64,000 nucleotides of DNA from Acanthacorydalis orientalis (Eukaryota; Arthropoda; Insecta; Megaloptera; Corydalidae), in contig CM068316.1 in assembly GCA_034766995.1 (NCBI GenBank), positions 24,679,106-24,743,105 on the forward strand. The letters are read 5' to 3'. Each line of letters begins with the position of its first letter. The first letter of the stretch is position 1. A program made the position numbers and the translations under genes. The notes below the pieces were generated by a model that did no database searches, had not been told where the DNA came from, and was given only the letters and a program-made list of their open reading frames with translations. Positions 15,780 through 28,610 of this stretch are shown here, piece by piece.

Positions 15780-17411
15780 CAGTGACTAGCAAAAGTATTC
15801 GAACAGCAATTTTAAACAAAATGCTAATTTTATTTTTAAATTAAAGGCGCTGTTTTAAAATTTTCACTATTTTGTTTTACTAAAACATATTATGTTTCAC
15901 TTATAATTAAAAATTTAATTTTCATTAATACATTTTTCCAGGAAACTTAAAAATATGCAACGCATAAGTATTTAGACAACGCAAAAGTATTCCAACAATT
16001 GATAAATAACCATCAAAATGTAATATAATTTTTAAAGTAATATTTTGTACAGTTTCATTTGCATTAATTACATTTAAAAGTCGTTTTAGGATAGATTTAA
16101 CTAAATTTTGTGTTTGTTCAGGCGTTATTTTGCTCCATTCTTCTAAAAATATCCTTTTTAGCCGTTCTTTATTGGGAAATTGATTATAAAATATGACGAA
16201 AAAAATAAAACATTAAATGAAATCGGGGAAATTGTGGGAAGAAGTCATCATACTGTTTATAGCATAATTAAGCGTTACAAGATGGAAAAAAAACTAGAAA
16301 ATAAAATTTGTATCGTTCGACCAAGAAAAACGACACTCAAACATGAAAGAGAAATTCTGTATGAAGTGAACCAATATCCCAGAATTAGTGCTCCAAAGTT
16401 AGCTGTGTTTATCAATAGCACTAGTAACAATTGTATAAGTGCCGATACAATAAGAAGAACAATTCACAAAACCAGATATCGAGCTCAAATTGCTAGAGAA
16501 AACGTGCATTAAGTGAAGTAGACAGGTAAAAACGTCTGAAGTTTTCAAAAGTGTACTTCCATGTTCCAAATGTGGTTCCACATTTTTGGGATAACGTAAT
16601 TTACACCGACGAGCGTAAAGTCAACATTTTTGGGTCGAATGGTCGTATTCTAATATGGACAAAACCTGGAAAAGAACTTAATCCGAAAATTTTCTTCAGA
16701 GAACTGTTAAATTCGGCGGCGGAAAAGTAAGTGTTGGACTGAATGTCGACCAAAGGTCCAGGTAACTTAGTAATAATTGATGGGATAATGAACTCGATGA
16801 TGTATTTAAACATATTAAAAATAATTTGAAAGAAAGTGCAATAAATATGGGAATAAATCGGAGTTTTTATTTCCAATAAAATAAAAATCCGAAGCACACC
16901 GCTTACAATGTGCGCCAGTGGATCATTTATAATTGCCCACATGTACTGTTAACACCTCCTTAATCATAAGACATGCACCAAATAGAAAATCTTTGGGTCC
17001 TTATAGAAAATCGTATCAAAAAACATGACATTTTCAATAAAGAATATCTAAAAAAGATACTTTTAGAAGAATGGAGCAAATTAACGCCTAAACAAACAAT
17101 AAATTTAGTTAAATCTATGCTGAAACGAATTCTAGCTGTAATTAATGCTAATGGAAATCCTACACAATATTATTTTAAAAATTACATTACAATTGATGGT
17201 TATTTATTTATTATTTGAATATTTTTGCGTTGCATATTTTTTAGTTTCCTGGAAAAATATATTAATGAAAACATTTATAATTATAAATGAAACATAATAG
17301 GTTTCAGTAAAACAAGGTAGTGAAAATTCTAAAGCAACGCCTTTAGTTTAAAGAAAAAAATAGCATTTTATTGAAAATTGCCAACTGTTTGAATATCTTT
17401 GCTGGCCACTG
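15780..17411 (+). mobile_element. Tc1-like element with ~200-bp IR/DR terminal repeats
   Basis: Left (15780-15985) and right (17213-17411) ends are long imperfect inverted repeats starting CAGTG. Each holds an outer motif (GCAAAAGTATTCGAAC at left) and an inner copy about 190 bp in (GCAAAAGTATTCCAAC), the IR/DR layout known from Sleeping Beauty-type Tc1 elements. Between them lies a broken transposase. A (TA)n tract begins directly after the right end, so the TA target is masked. Size 1,632 bp. Confidence 0.9.
16174..17218 (+). pseudogene. Tc1-like transposase, frameshifted
   Basis: The N-terminal helix-turn-helix region is open at 16180-16512 and includes LNEIGEIVGRSHHTVYSI and a GRPR-like hinge (IVRPRKTT). 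After a frame change comes the first catalytic Asp region (TDERKVNIFGSNGR), then NPKHTAYNVRQW (second Asp region) and HQIENLWVLIENRIKKH (Glu position of DDE), ending at 17218. Stops and frameshifts separate these blocks. Nearly the full protein length is represented. Confidence 0.85.
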
Positions 17412-17446
<35 letters not shown>

Positions 17447-17447
17447 G
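17412..17447. repeat. (TA)n microsatellite at Tc1 end
   Basis: A (TA)n run that starts with the TA next to the right end of the Tc1-like element. Confidence 0.85.
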
Positions 17448-17822
<375 letters not shown>

Positions 17823-17998
17823 AAAGGTAATTTTTTAAAGGTTCACATAAAGGTAATTCATATATATGTACATTAAATTCAAACTTAGAATTTTGAAATC
17901 GGCTATTCATGAATAATAAAATTATTTTGTCATGATACACAATGCACACAAAACAGTGTTCTAGTACATAATATAGTTGTGGGTACATTCATTTCACA

Positions 17999-18347
17999 AA
18001 TGAATTACTTTCTCACCCCACAAACCACAATTTTTTCTCGGATCAAAAATGTTCAATAAATGATTATTTATTATTTTTTATTTTTACTTACGCGGATTCC
18101 GATGGTGTAACGATTATCCTTACAGCGGTAAGGTACAGAGAAATTTGCATATTTTTCTGTAGTTAGTTAATTATCCGGAGTTGAGGTCGTCTAAATTTAT
18201 TAGCGCCCGTATTTTTCTGTACTTTAGCGTTTTAATGACAATGTTATCGCCACATTAATGCAAAAGAACAAGAATCAAAAATATTCAATAATCATTTATT
18301 GAACATTATCGACAAGAAAAATTTTTTGTAGTTTGTGAGATGAGAAA
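17999..18347. mobile_element. MITE family C, copy 1
   Basis: Long terminal inverted repeats of about 60 bp: the left end (TTCTCACCCCACAAACCAC onward to AATGTTCAATAAATGATTATT) is matched in reverse by the right end finishing near 18347. Inside is TTTTTCTGTACTTTAGCG. A second copy with the same ends and the same internal motif lies in a MED12 intron at 48057-48350. No coding capacity. Confidence 0.78.
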
Positions 18348-18350
18348 AAA

Positions 18351-19232
18351 TTTGGAAAATTAAATTATTCTCACAATTAATGCTATCTTCATAATTTATC
18401 AATTTATTTTCTTCGTTGCTAAGTTTCATCTATATATTGAAGTTTAACCATTTTTTTTTCGAATTTGTAAATATTCAATTAAATTGGAAATACGGTTATA
18501 ACAAGTGATATTTTACTTGTCTCATGAATGCAACATTAATTTAAAAAATCGAAAAAACATAAGAATCAATTGAACGCATAAATTATTTATTAAATAATTT
18601 TGTATGCTGTTTTTGTATGAAATAATATCATATTCTCTTTCAGCTTCGACATAAGATCATTGCCAAAATTAAAAAAAAAAATGCTACTACTGATCAGAGA
18701 ACCTTCAAAAATGACTACAAAACTTTTTAAATTTTAGTATAGAATATATAATCATGGAAATGTGCAAGTTTAAATATCATCCGAGGAGTTCATTGTTCTT
18801 GTTTCATTGTGAATTTATTTATCAGCTAAAACAAACATTTACATTCATTATCGATTATAAAAAAAAATGCATATTAGCAAATATAAATATCGATAAACAA
18901 AACATTGAGATTTATTTAATAGTTATTCATAAGTATTTAATGAACAATGTAAAATGTTGTTGCTTGCATTTGAAACTAATACGATTCTTAAGAATATTAT
19001 TAATATATAGATATTTTAATCTTTTAAACAATCGTATAGATTTGTGTCTATTAAGTATTGCAGTAAATATGATTGTAAAAGCATTTTAATCAATTACAAC
19101 ATTATAATAACATTTTTTTATATATTTATATATATTTTAACCAACGTTAACACCTTATTTAGCATTAAACGTAACTAAATTATTCAATTAAAGTTAAATC
19201 AATACACATAGATCGCACACAACACGCGCTAC

Positions 19233-19235
<3 letters not shown>
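18351..19235. other. AT-rich stretch, no gene seen
   Basis: Only low-complexity AT sequence; the plus-strand frame at 18754-19089 has no domain and a composition expected of chance openings. Confidence 0.55.

Positions 19236-19310
<75 letters not shown>
19236..19310. repeat. (TA)n microsatellite
   Basis: About 70 bp of uninterrupted (TA)n. Confidence 0.9.
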
Positions 19311-19311
<1 letters not shown>

Positions 19312-19554
19312 GCAATGCACGATATGCGCGCGCACACATATGAAACCACACAACATTTGCAAACATTCATTCGCAACATACCTAAGTCAGCTTTAAAAAT
19401 GTTTTGTATAGCGCCGTATATATAAATGTATTTAATATAATTTTGCCGCTTTGCATAGTTCGACACATTCGAATATTCGACAATAAAGAACAATGCAAAA
19501 AAGGTTCCAATATAAACGCTCTGTTATAAATAAAATAACGATATTATCTGAATA

Positions 19555-19786
19555 CTTTGATAGTTTAAATAACCTATAAGGATTATTGGAAATATAATAT
19601 ACATTGTAAACAAAAATAAATAGTAAAGAACTTAAAAATAAACATGTAAAGTTAATTATATATAATAATAAATGTTTGTAAAAAAAAAAAACGAAAATGT
19701 TAGAAACATATGTATCCTGCAATAATATATGAAAATACACCATCTGTAAATAGGCAAAAATATTATTTCTTTTCAAAATCGTTACA
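19555..19786. repeat. Dispersed direct repeat B, copy 2
   Basis: Second copy of the segment at 17587-17822, 1.97 kb downstream and in the same orientation. Differences are single substitutions and small indels. Confidence 0.85.
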
Positions 19787-21440
19787 ATGCACATATAATG
19801 GCAATTCATATTTTATCGATTATTTAGTTCACAAGATAAAATTATATTAGCACGTGAGTATTTCAAATAAAATCAAAGGTGATCGTTTGAAAAGGTATGC
19901 ATTTTTTGAATTCACAGTAAATATTTTATAGTAAAATTTAATGACAAAAAATAACGAGAACATTTAAAAACAAGTCAAATTATTAAATAAATAGAATTCG
20001 GATGTTATTTCCATAATAATTTATCACTCTCTTAATTGAATTTCTGTTATTTACTGTAATTGTTAATAAAAATGTTTATTTACTATTTCTATAGCTTTAA
20101 ATAATGAAAATAAATATTAAAATAATTAAATTTATGAAGAACATATTGTTCATATACTGTTTTTTCAAATATGTTTAATAATATTATGAACACATCATCT
20201 GGAAAACAACCGTTAATTTTTGTCATATTTATTGCTACAAATAATTTTTAGATAAAACTAAATATCAATGCATGTTAATCACATTTACACAGTTTACGTT
20301 TTGTTTCCTTGCTCAATGCATGCATTTTTTTCATACTTTCATACTGTTTCCTCACTTCATTATTTATATTTAATAATTATAGTGTTGAATGTAAAACAAA
20401 TTTGGGAGTTTTGAAAATATTAATACTGATATTTAAATGTAGATTTTTTAATATTTAAATCATCAGTTTAAATAGCACAATTGGGAATAGGATAACGTAA
20501 AAATAGAGAAAGCATTTAAATATACATATTTCAACACGTACTCGTACTACATTTACACTGCATTTTAACAGTCAGAAAGACAGACAGAACATTTATATGA
20601 TCTATATCTTTTATTTAATTTTTACCGCAAATTTGACAATTATACACGTAATTAATAATTGTGTATTTTTTTTTAATTTTCGACCTAAGTGTAATACTTT
20701 TTTCAGGTATTTTTATTTAAACATAAATGTATTTTCTGTCATATTTTTAAGTCATATGTGAATTTATTATTTATTTAAACGTCATGTAAACAAATAAAAA
20801 AATATTTATTTGAAAATGAACATATCACATAAATAGTTAAAATTAAATATATTTTGTTCATGAATATAATTGTAATTAAATTTGTTTATTGATTCAAAAT
20901 ACGTCATACAAAAATGAATTGGTTATTAAACCAATTATATAAAACAATCCTTTTATAAATATGTATTGGAAACCAATATGATCGATTGAATAATATTTTG
21001 CCTGTTATTTAATCTTTCTAGCCTTATAATTCGATTTCTATATGTTATAATTATTTACTAAATTTTGTCAAAAAATAAACCTAAAATATAATGATGCTAT
21101 TAAATATAATGATGTTGTGGATACTTTAAATTAACTATACGTCAATGGAACATGTATTAAAGTATATAGGACCAAAAGGGTCTGAATAATTTAAAGAAAA
21201 TATATATAGGCTATAAAAGTTGGAAAAAGTAAAACAAATATCGACATGATTTTTCCATAAATCTTGAATATTTAAAAATAATAGATAATTAATTTAAACG
21301 CATGATAATGATTATAATAATAATAACAAAAATTAAAAGCTTGAAAATCACGAATTCAATTCCAATAAGTTATTTAAATGTGCTAAGTTGACATGAGAAG
21401 GTCCAGCAAACATGACTTCAGGCCTGTTCAGCTTAATATA
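19787..21440. other. AT-rich stretch, no gene seen
   Basis: No coding, RNA or transposon signal was recognised. A small palindrome (AATTGGTT-ATTA-AACCAATT, about 20917) is the only local structure noted. Confidence 0.55.
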
Positions 21441-21636
21441 TAGTCACAAAAGTATCCAGCCACTTCTTATACTGAGTATGCTTTATGTAATAAATTAAAT
21501 TTACGAAATTGTTTAAAAATAAGTTTGATATCGTTTATTACTATACTTCAAAATATAATATTTACAAATAATAATATATGTACAATATGTTGAAAAAGGG
21601 TGCGTTTTCAATTCAACATGCCATATTTATACACAG

Positions 21637-21665
21637 AAAAGTATCCGGCCATGCCGGATACTTTT
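21637..21665. repeat. Perfect 13-bp palindrome built from Tc1 end motifs
   Basis: AAAAGTATCCGGC and its exact reverse complement flank the spacer CAT. It occupies the inner binding-site position of the left terminal repeat. Confidence 0.9.
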
Positions 21666-21679
21666 CGGAATAAAATGAA

Positions 21680-22308
21680 GGTTTCCAGCCCCAACTGCCA
21701 ACATGCAACCTCACACCATTATGGAATGGTGTTTCACGGTCTTCGTGTTTTACGGTCGGTTGGAGATATTCTTTATTGAATACAGTTCCAAGTTTTCTTC
21801 ATACCATTTCTCTTTTCGATAAACTAAATATTTCAAATTTACTCTCATCACTAAAAATAACAGTATCCCAATAGTTTTGTGACTGATTCATGATTTTTGG
21901 CGAATTTAAGCCTTTTATCTCTATTCTGTTAATTTATCCCATGGCTTCTTTCGCGAAACTCGTCCATGATAGCCATTTTTTTCTGATTATTCTCCGAACT
22001 GTTTCAGAATTCAAATTCTTTCCCGTACTTTTTTGCATATCTCTGCACTTTTCTGTAGCACTTGTACTTGGATTAATTCCTACAATCATTAAAATTTGTT
22101 TTCCTCACATTTACTTAATATTTTGTGTCTTCCTGATCGTTCTTTATTCACTAATATACTATCAGTTTTGAATTTTTTGATAATTCTTGGACTGTGCTAT
22201 GTAGAATACCAGTCTGTTGTGCAATTTTACGTTGTGAATATCCTTTTTCATTTAGAGAAATAATGAGTTTTCTCTCTGATATATTTATTTCACGTTTTTT
22301 CGACATTA
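21680..22308 (-). pseudogene. Truncated Tc1-like transposase
   Basis: Translation on the minus strand from an ATG near 22308 starts MSKKREINISERKLII and has an HTH with GYSQRKIAQQTGILHSTVQ, then KERSGRHKILS (hinge), a segment with WLSWTSFAKEAMG, and the first catalytic region IFSDESKFEIFSLSKREMV. The reading then runs toward VFNKEYLQPTVKHEDRE and the left terminal repeat begins, so the second Asp and the Glu are missing. Frameshifts and stops are also present. Confidence 0.85.
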
Positions 22309-22684
22309 TTCAAAAATTAAAATACTGTAAGACGGTAAAGAATCACAACCAATACTACCGGGGAATTTTAAGACAATGGTGATGTTTCACGTTAGTGTTG
22401 CAAGCGAAAATATTTGTGGATTTATCGATTTTTATGTCCATGTGTTTTAATTATTGTGCATAGCCGGTTACTTTTGTGTGTATAAATATGGCATGTTGAA
22501 TTGGAAACCCACGTTTTTTCAACATATTGTACATATATTATTATTTGTAAATATTATATTTTGAAGTACAGTAATAAACGATATCAAACATTTTTAAATA
22601 ATTTCTTCTCTACCGTACACTTAATTTATTACATAAAATATACTGAGTATAAAAGGTGGCCGGATACTTTTGTGACTGAGTGTT

Positions 22685-22802
22685 GGTGATTCAATTTAGG
22701 TTTCCAGATAAAAGTATTAAAAAAAACTTAAAAATTAAATTGATTTTTTTAATTTTTGCGTTTTTTTAATACTTTCGTGTGGAAGCCTAAATTGAATCAC
22801 CC
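22685..22802. mobile_element. TA-flanked MITE, family A copy 2
   Basis: A 118-bp element starting GGTGATTCAATTTAGG and ending CCTAAATTGAATCACC, an almost perfect inverted repeat. It has the inner AAAGTATTAAAAAA / TTTTTAATACTTTCGTG pair shared with the copy at 2741. It lies only 7 bp from the end of the Tc1-like element. Confidence 0.85.
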
Positions 22803-23469
22803 TATATTAACTTAGTTACAATTACAATCATAACGAAAACAGTGTGGCAATCAGTTATTTCGTTTTCAAAACGAAATATATTTCAAAATTCAACAATAAA
22901 TCCTCATGAATTATCACAATATACAAAATTTATCCAAAATGATCAAATCTTGATAAAACACCATTCGAAACTCTTCTAAAAAATATTAAATTTGAATAAA
23001 TAATAAAAATTAAAAGCTCTAATAATACTAATTGGATAATTTTCATAATTGAAGTTCCAAATATATAAAATGAAAATTATAAATACTATCACCTGAATCC
23101 GGTAGCATACACAGGATGTCAACACATTTTTGATCGGTAACGAGTTTACTCGTGCTTACATTTACATTATATTGACTTGTGCAACTCTCAAAGGTCAAAG
23201 CAATATAAGTTTTTATGAAAGCATTCTTAGTCGTGTCTGGATATTGTTTTTTAATTGCAATTTTAGTATTGAATTTTTTTTAAGAATGACTCGTCGCGAC
23301 GGTGAAGATTTTTTCTATGAATTATATGCTAAAACTTTGATTGTCCAAGTGACTTTGAAATATATAGTAGTGAGTTGGAAGATGATAGTTTATCGAAATC
23401 AAAAAATAGTTATGAGTCTGACATTAGACCGTCACAAAGGTATTGATTACACACACTCACCAACGCTTA
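22803..23469. other. AT-rich stretch, no convincing gene
   Basis: A plus-strand frame (23130-23606) runs through this interval into the LINE remnant that follows. It has no domain, and its last third is the antisense of that remnant, so it is not called a gene. Confidence 0.5.
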
Positions 23470-24470
23470 TTTCCATTCTTTCTCTTCTTCTTCGATGGCG
23501 CTACAGCCCAAATCGAGCATTGGCCTCCTCAATTTTCTGCCTCCAGACATCCCTCTTCTTGATAGTCCTTCACCAGTTCCTTACTCCCAACAGTCCCACT
23601 GCATAGTGGTCGTTTACCGTTAAATGTCCCAGGCTTATTTTGAGGTTTCGTGACGTTTGTTATTTTACGAGATGGAATTGTTAACCTTACGCCCAACTCC
23701 CTTTTCGGAGGACCATTCTCCCGCTCTCTGCAGCCTTGACCGCTCTCGCTATCGGGGTTACCCGATCTTGAATGAGGTTACTCATGTTACCAGTGTTGGA
23801 ACCACTTGGAAGTGAAAGTCGAAATTGGGTAAGAGAGGCTATGGAACGCTAGTTGGAGTCGCCATCGAATAGTACCCATGAATTACCTCATTTTAACCCC
23901 TTATTTCCATTATGCCTCCTACAAAACTACTTTTTCCTTATTTCTTGTTTAGTACTAATTATTTCAAAATAATCTGGTTCATTCAAAATATTTTCGAATT
24001 CTTGATTGTTTTCTGCTAAGATTACAATGTCATCAGTTAACCGTAAAATATATACTTCAATTTATGAATCTTTATTCCTCCTTCAACTCTATCTCTTAAT
24101 TCATCTACAATAATTCACGTATTAAATAAGAAATAGTGTACTTTCTGTCTTATCCCCTTCTTAATTTTTGACTCTTCCCTCGTTTGCGTCTGTATCGTTC
24201 TTATAAATGTTCCATATTAATCTTCTATCTTTATATGAGATTCTTGTTTTTTAGGAGTATTATATATAATGTTTCAGTCGACATTATCAATGCAGCAATC
24301 GCTGCATTGATAATGCATCATCAGGTATTTAAGAGTGCACATCATAATTTAAAAACTCTCATAATGCTCTGTTGTTTTTATAACAATCAGTAAAGTCTAT
24401 TAATATATATTTTTCACCTTCCCTTTTTCATTTTTCACGCACAAATATAAAAACACACTATACTTACTTT
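23470..24470 (-). pseudogene. LINE reverse transcriptase remnant
   Basis: On the minus strand, pieces of a non-LTR retrotransposon ORF appear in order: FTDCYKN near 24390, EESKIKKGIRQ near 24170, DELRDRVEGGIKIHKLKYI, then the RT active-site region LRLTDDIVILAENNQEFENI at about 23975-24040 (TDD in place of ADD). Near 23550 the reading KKRDVWRQKIEEANARFGL resembles the C-terminal tail of LINE proteins and is followed by a purine-rich end. Several stops and frameshifts exist. Clade not decided. Confidence 0.7.
24282..24315. repeat. Perfect 15-bp inverted repeat inside the LINE remnant
   Basis: CATTATCAATGCAGC and its exact reverse complement flank AATC. It interrupts the RT reading. Confidence 0.9.
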
Positions 24471-24649
24471 CTTAAAATTTTGACATGAAAAAACCAAGAA
24501 ATCTTTTTTTACTTTTACTTGTTAAAATCACGCAACTAAATGACGACTGGCAGAAACTACGGTTATATCATCAATTACTAACTGACAGTTTCAATGTAAA
24601 TGACAGTCCATATTCAAAATGTTTGAATTGCTTCAGTCGAACAAACAGT

Positions 24650-25050
24650 CTGTCAATTTTAACTGATGTTTACCCTACTTCAGTGCGGCCAATATTCACG
24701 TATGCGGCACCAGTTTGTACATACATACCCACTCCTTTGAAGTGTTTACAGGTGTTCCAGAATAAGGCTCCGCGCCTCATTACTGATGCCCGCCACATTG
24801 TTCTGAACAGCACACTGCACAACGACCTCCACATGCCGACAGTCGAAGAGTTTGTCGCGTGGTAGTCTTTGCTCTGCACGCCAATGCGGACGGTAGCTCG
24901 AACGTGTTTTTATGCTCGCTCGGATAAGTACGACGCAGGAAACAACCCGTAACATCGATACAAAACGCCACTTACTACCACGCTGCGTTACTCGTTTCCG
25001 ACCTCGAGGCCAACTCTTGCTATCGGTTGTACCCTAGATGGATTGATTAA
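24650..25050 (+). pseudogene. Jockey-clade LINE fragment, C-terminal part
   Basis: The plus-strand reading has SVRPIFTYAAPVC, LKCLQVFQNKAPRLITDA and NSTLHNDLHMPTVEEF. These match the region downstream of the RT active site in Jockey-type elements (usual form: RPILTYAAPVW, LQVFQNKALRIITNAP, LHDDLxMPTIEE). The frame stops at 24863 and a shifted frame continues briefly. No 3' poly(A) or target duplication was found. Confidence 0.85.
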
Positions 25051-25059
25051 AAGCAATGC

Positions 25060-25756
25060 CTACAGTACGCACCTGGAGCACCTCGATGGTTTTAGTGGAT
25101 GCAAAGTCGCGTAAACAGCATATAACATTTCTTTCATTTGTCCACACGTTTTCCCATCCAAAAACAGAAGTCTAGTCACTGACCGCTTCTTTTCCATAGT
25201 TAAAAAGGACCAATAGTTGTTTACTTTGATTGACTGTTGAAACTAAGCTAATTAACGTATTGTGTTCACACTTTGACAACAGTAGTTTGAAAGGTAATGC
25301 TGTTAAAAGATATTTGCAGTTTGATATCAGTGCCATCTCTTGCCGAACATGGGTAATTATCACTCTATCCTCGTATGTATATATATATATATATTACTTT
25401 TTTTTATTTTTTCCTTGTGGTAAACTTGTTTTATCAAGCATATTTTATTCAATATAAACATGAGCGAATAATTTTCTGACCAATTTTTTTTTTATATTTT
25501 ACACCCTTACAAAAAAATGATTCGTTTTCAGAATTGTTTTACAGTCACTATTAATTATAGATAAAATACAAATCAAACAAATTATGTGTATTATACATCA
25601 TTTCTACTTGTATCACATATCATTTAAAAAAAATATTTTTTTCAATAATTTATAACAATTACATTAACTATGTTTACTAAAAACTGTAATAGAACTCAGC
25701 TTAATAATTAATATTTTAACTTAAATTTCACAACTTTTAAAAATAATTAAATAGTA
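25060..25756. other. AT-rich stretch, no gene seen
   Basis: No supported feature apart from a short (TA)n at about 25377-25394. Confidence 0.5.
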
Positions 25757-26275
<519 letters not shown>

Positions 26276-26966
26276 ATATGTATACGTACTAAATATGTCT
26301 TATTTAGAATTTTTTAATGAAGCAGTGACATTCTGTTATTATCGATAATATTGGTATTATAATTATTAATGTGAATTATTGGTAATATTTCACTATTTAT
26401 CTTATAAAATGTTAAAACAATTAAAATGCATGTACATACATACACTTTTTTCAATTATTTTTATTAAAATTAATCCTGATGTAATTTCTCTATATAAACG
26501 CGGCATAATTATAAATATCGCACAATTATTTAAATACAGATAATTCTTTTCATGTATGTAACATTTCATTAATTCAGTTAAATAATTAAAACCTTCAGAT
26601 CAAAATCATAATAAAAGCTTTCAATTTACATCTAGTTGTATATCACAGATATGTTATATAAATTAAAATCTATTAAAAATACACAAACGAATTAAGAATC
26701 TATAAACATTTTTTTTAAATTGATATATTTTCAGTATAAAGTGTCTGAGGCAATTTAATGATATTTAATATGTGGTGTTTTCAATGATTATATAAAAATC
26801 TATAATACAAGCTCTATAAGATATGTATTATATATGTTTAAATATTTATTTTTCTATGCTCGATATAGTTACATCATTACAGTATATAATGATTTCACAT
26901 ATGACTAACATTCTAAATAAATATGCAAAAAATAAAAATATATAAAGAAACTAATCTGCTTTCCAG

Positions 26967-27136
26967 TGAAATTTATGCCAGAAAATCAACCACAAGCACC
27001 AATGCCACAATACCCACCAGTCGTAATGCAGGCACCACAACAAGGTGTACCCGCTGCTCCAGCCCCTGCTGGTCCACAGTCACCACCTGCTGCGCTACGC
27101 CTCGGAGATATTTTAGGTGCCCAAAAAATGGTCTAG
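26967..27136 (+). CDS. Terminal coding exon of an unidentified gene (Pro/Ala/Gln-rich)
   Basis: A GC-rich island in very AT-rich DNA. A plausible 3' splice site (polypyrimidine stretch CTGCTTTCCAG, AG at 26965-26966) leads into a reading of two phase bases plus 55 codons ending at TAG (27134-27136). The peptide contains KFMPENQPQAPMPQYPPVV, QAPQQGVPAAPAPAGPQSPP and ends LRLGDILGAQKMV. Low-complexity Pro/Ala/Gln tails are typical of C-termini of regulatory, cytoskeletal or membrane proteins, so the family could not be recognised. The upstream exons would lie to the left, perhaps across a very large intron. It could also be a chance opening, but GC content and codon pattern argue for coding. 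Confidence 0.55.
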
Positions 27137-27321
27137 AAATAATATCAGTTATTTCCTATACACGTTATTTTTAAATTTAAAAAGATTCCGACTACATGAC
27201 ATACGTATGAAAATTATATTACACATGAAAAATGATTTAAGCTGATACTTTTTTATAAAGTTTTAAAACCCTTTCAAATATATTTGCCTGTAGATTAAAT
27301 ACGAAATGTTATTATTTTATT

Positions 27322-27378
<57 letters not shown>

Positions 27379-27802
27379 CATAAAAACAAATATTTATAAA
27401 ATGGCATTCAAATATCACATCAACAATGAGAAAACATACAAGCAAAATAAAATTAAACTAAACAGATTATAAATGTGAATCATTAGTAAGAAGTATTGTA
27501 TATCCAATTATAATATACTCAATCATATTAACTATGTGTAATTATAACTAAATGTAAAACAAATTAACATCAAAAAGAAAAAAATAGTAAACATTATATT
27601 TCGTAAATCTATTGATTTCATATGTATAAAATTAGATTTTATAATTAGATCTTAAAAAAGATTTAGAGTAAACAAAATTCAAATGTAACACCATATTTTA
27701 AGACAATATTCATTTACCAATAATAAAAGTAAAAAATTTATTCGATTTTTACCGTATGAACTTGACACAATAATTTACTTAATTATAATAATTTATATGT
27801 AC

Positions 27803-27851
<49 letters not shown>

Positions 27852-28533
27852 TATGCATGTTAATTTCAAAAAAAAATTAATAACACATTTTTAAACAAAT
27901 ATTAAGTTATAGATTATTCTTAATGTGCATAAAAAATAAATCAATCAATATTCATATGTAAATGCTCTATTTATTTACATATAAAATCATTTTTAGTCTA
28001 AAACTATTTAAAACGCATTTTCTTAAAAAATGTATGGTAAAATAAGGAGTTATTGTTTAAAAAAAATTGTTTTGTTCAAGTTCTTCTTAGTTGATATTAC
28101 ATTTACTTTTTGAATTGAGGGAATGAAATTTAATCGTGAATTAGATAGAGAATAAAAAGAAAAAATATTATAAAACTAAAACAACAATAAAAATGATTAC
28201 TTAACTCTTTCATCGAAGTTTGAAATATTACTACTAATCAACGAGCTCATTTTATTAATGTACCTCTGACAGCAGAGATTACGACATAAAAGCTATATAC
28301 AATATAAAACAGGGTATTAATATGAGTGCGAATTTAACGTGGAATGTACAAATGCTGCATGTACATTAATCCAGACAGATACTCCAATTGTTTTTCATTG
28401 AACCGAAGTCAATTTTGATTGACTCCATTCTTAGAATACCACAAACATCTATTCATTCTTAGTCAGAAAATTAAAGAAAAAGTGTTGTCATTGTGAACGG
28501 TTTATGTAATATATAGACACAAATACTCTGAGA
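27137..28533. other. Possible 3' UTR or intergenic DNA with two (TA)n tracts
   Basis: Follows the stop of the terminal exon, so at least the first part may be its 3' UTR; several AATAAA-type hexamers are present but none can be preferred. (TA)n tracts lie at 27324-27377 and 27805-27848. Confidence 0.4.
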
Positions 28534-28610
28534 CAGGGCCGGATTTACATTAGGTGCCGCCCTTGGGCCACCAATAAAATACAGCCCCTTCTCAATTTTC
28601 TCCAAATTAA
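28534..28610. mobile_element. hAT-like terminal sequence
   Basis: Begins ACAGGGCCGGATTTACATTA and continues with a GC-rich block (GGTGCCGCCCTTGGGCC). CAGGGCCGGATT is a common start of hAT terminal inverted repeats. The opposite end was not found and no transposase is visible; the nearby minus-strand frame (28471-28707) has no domain. Confidence 0.45.

Larger units (their letters stand above)
21441..22678 (-). mobile_element. Tc1-like element with IR/DR ends and internal deletion
   Basis: Inverted repeats of about 220 bp (21441-21665 and 22456-22678) start with the motif AGTCACAAAAGTATCCGGCC (left copy has one change) and contain an inner version of the same motif (ACAAAAGTAACCGGC at right, reverse strand). 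This is an IR/DR arrangement with two presumed transposase binding sites per end. The 790-bp core is too short for a complete transposase. Total 1,238 bp. Confidence 0.88.

Noticed and set aside
23130..23606. 158-codon plus-strand frame as a host gene
   Set aside because: No recognisable domain; its 3' third is antisense to a LINE C-terminal remnant.
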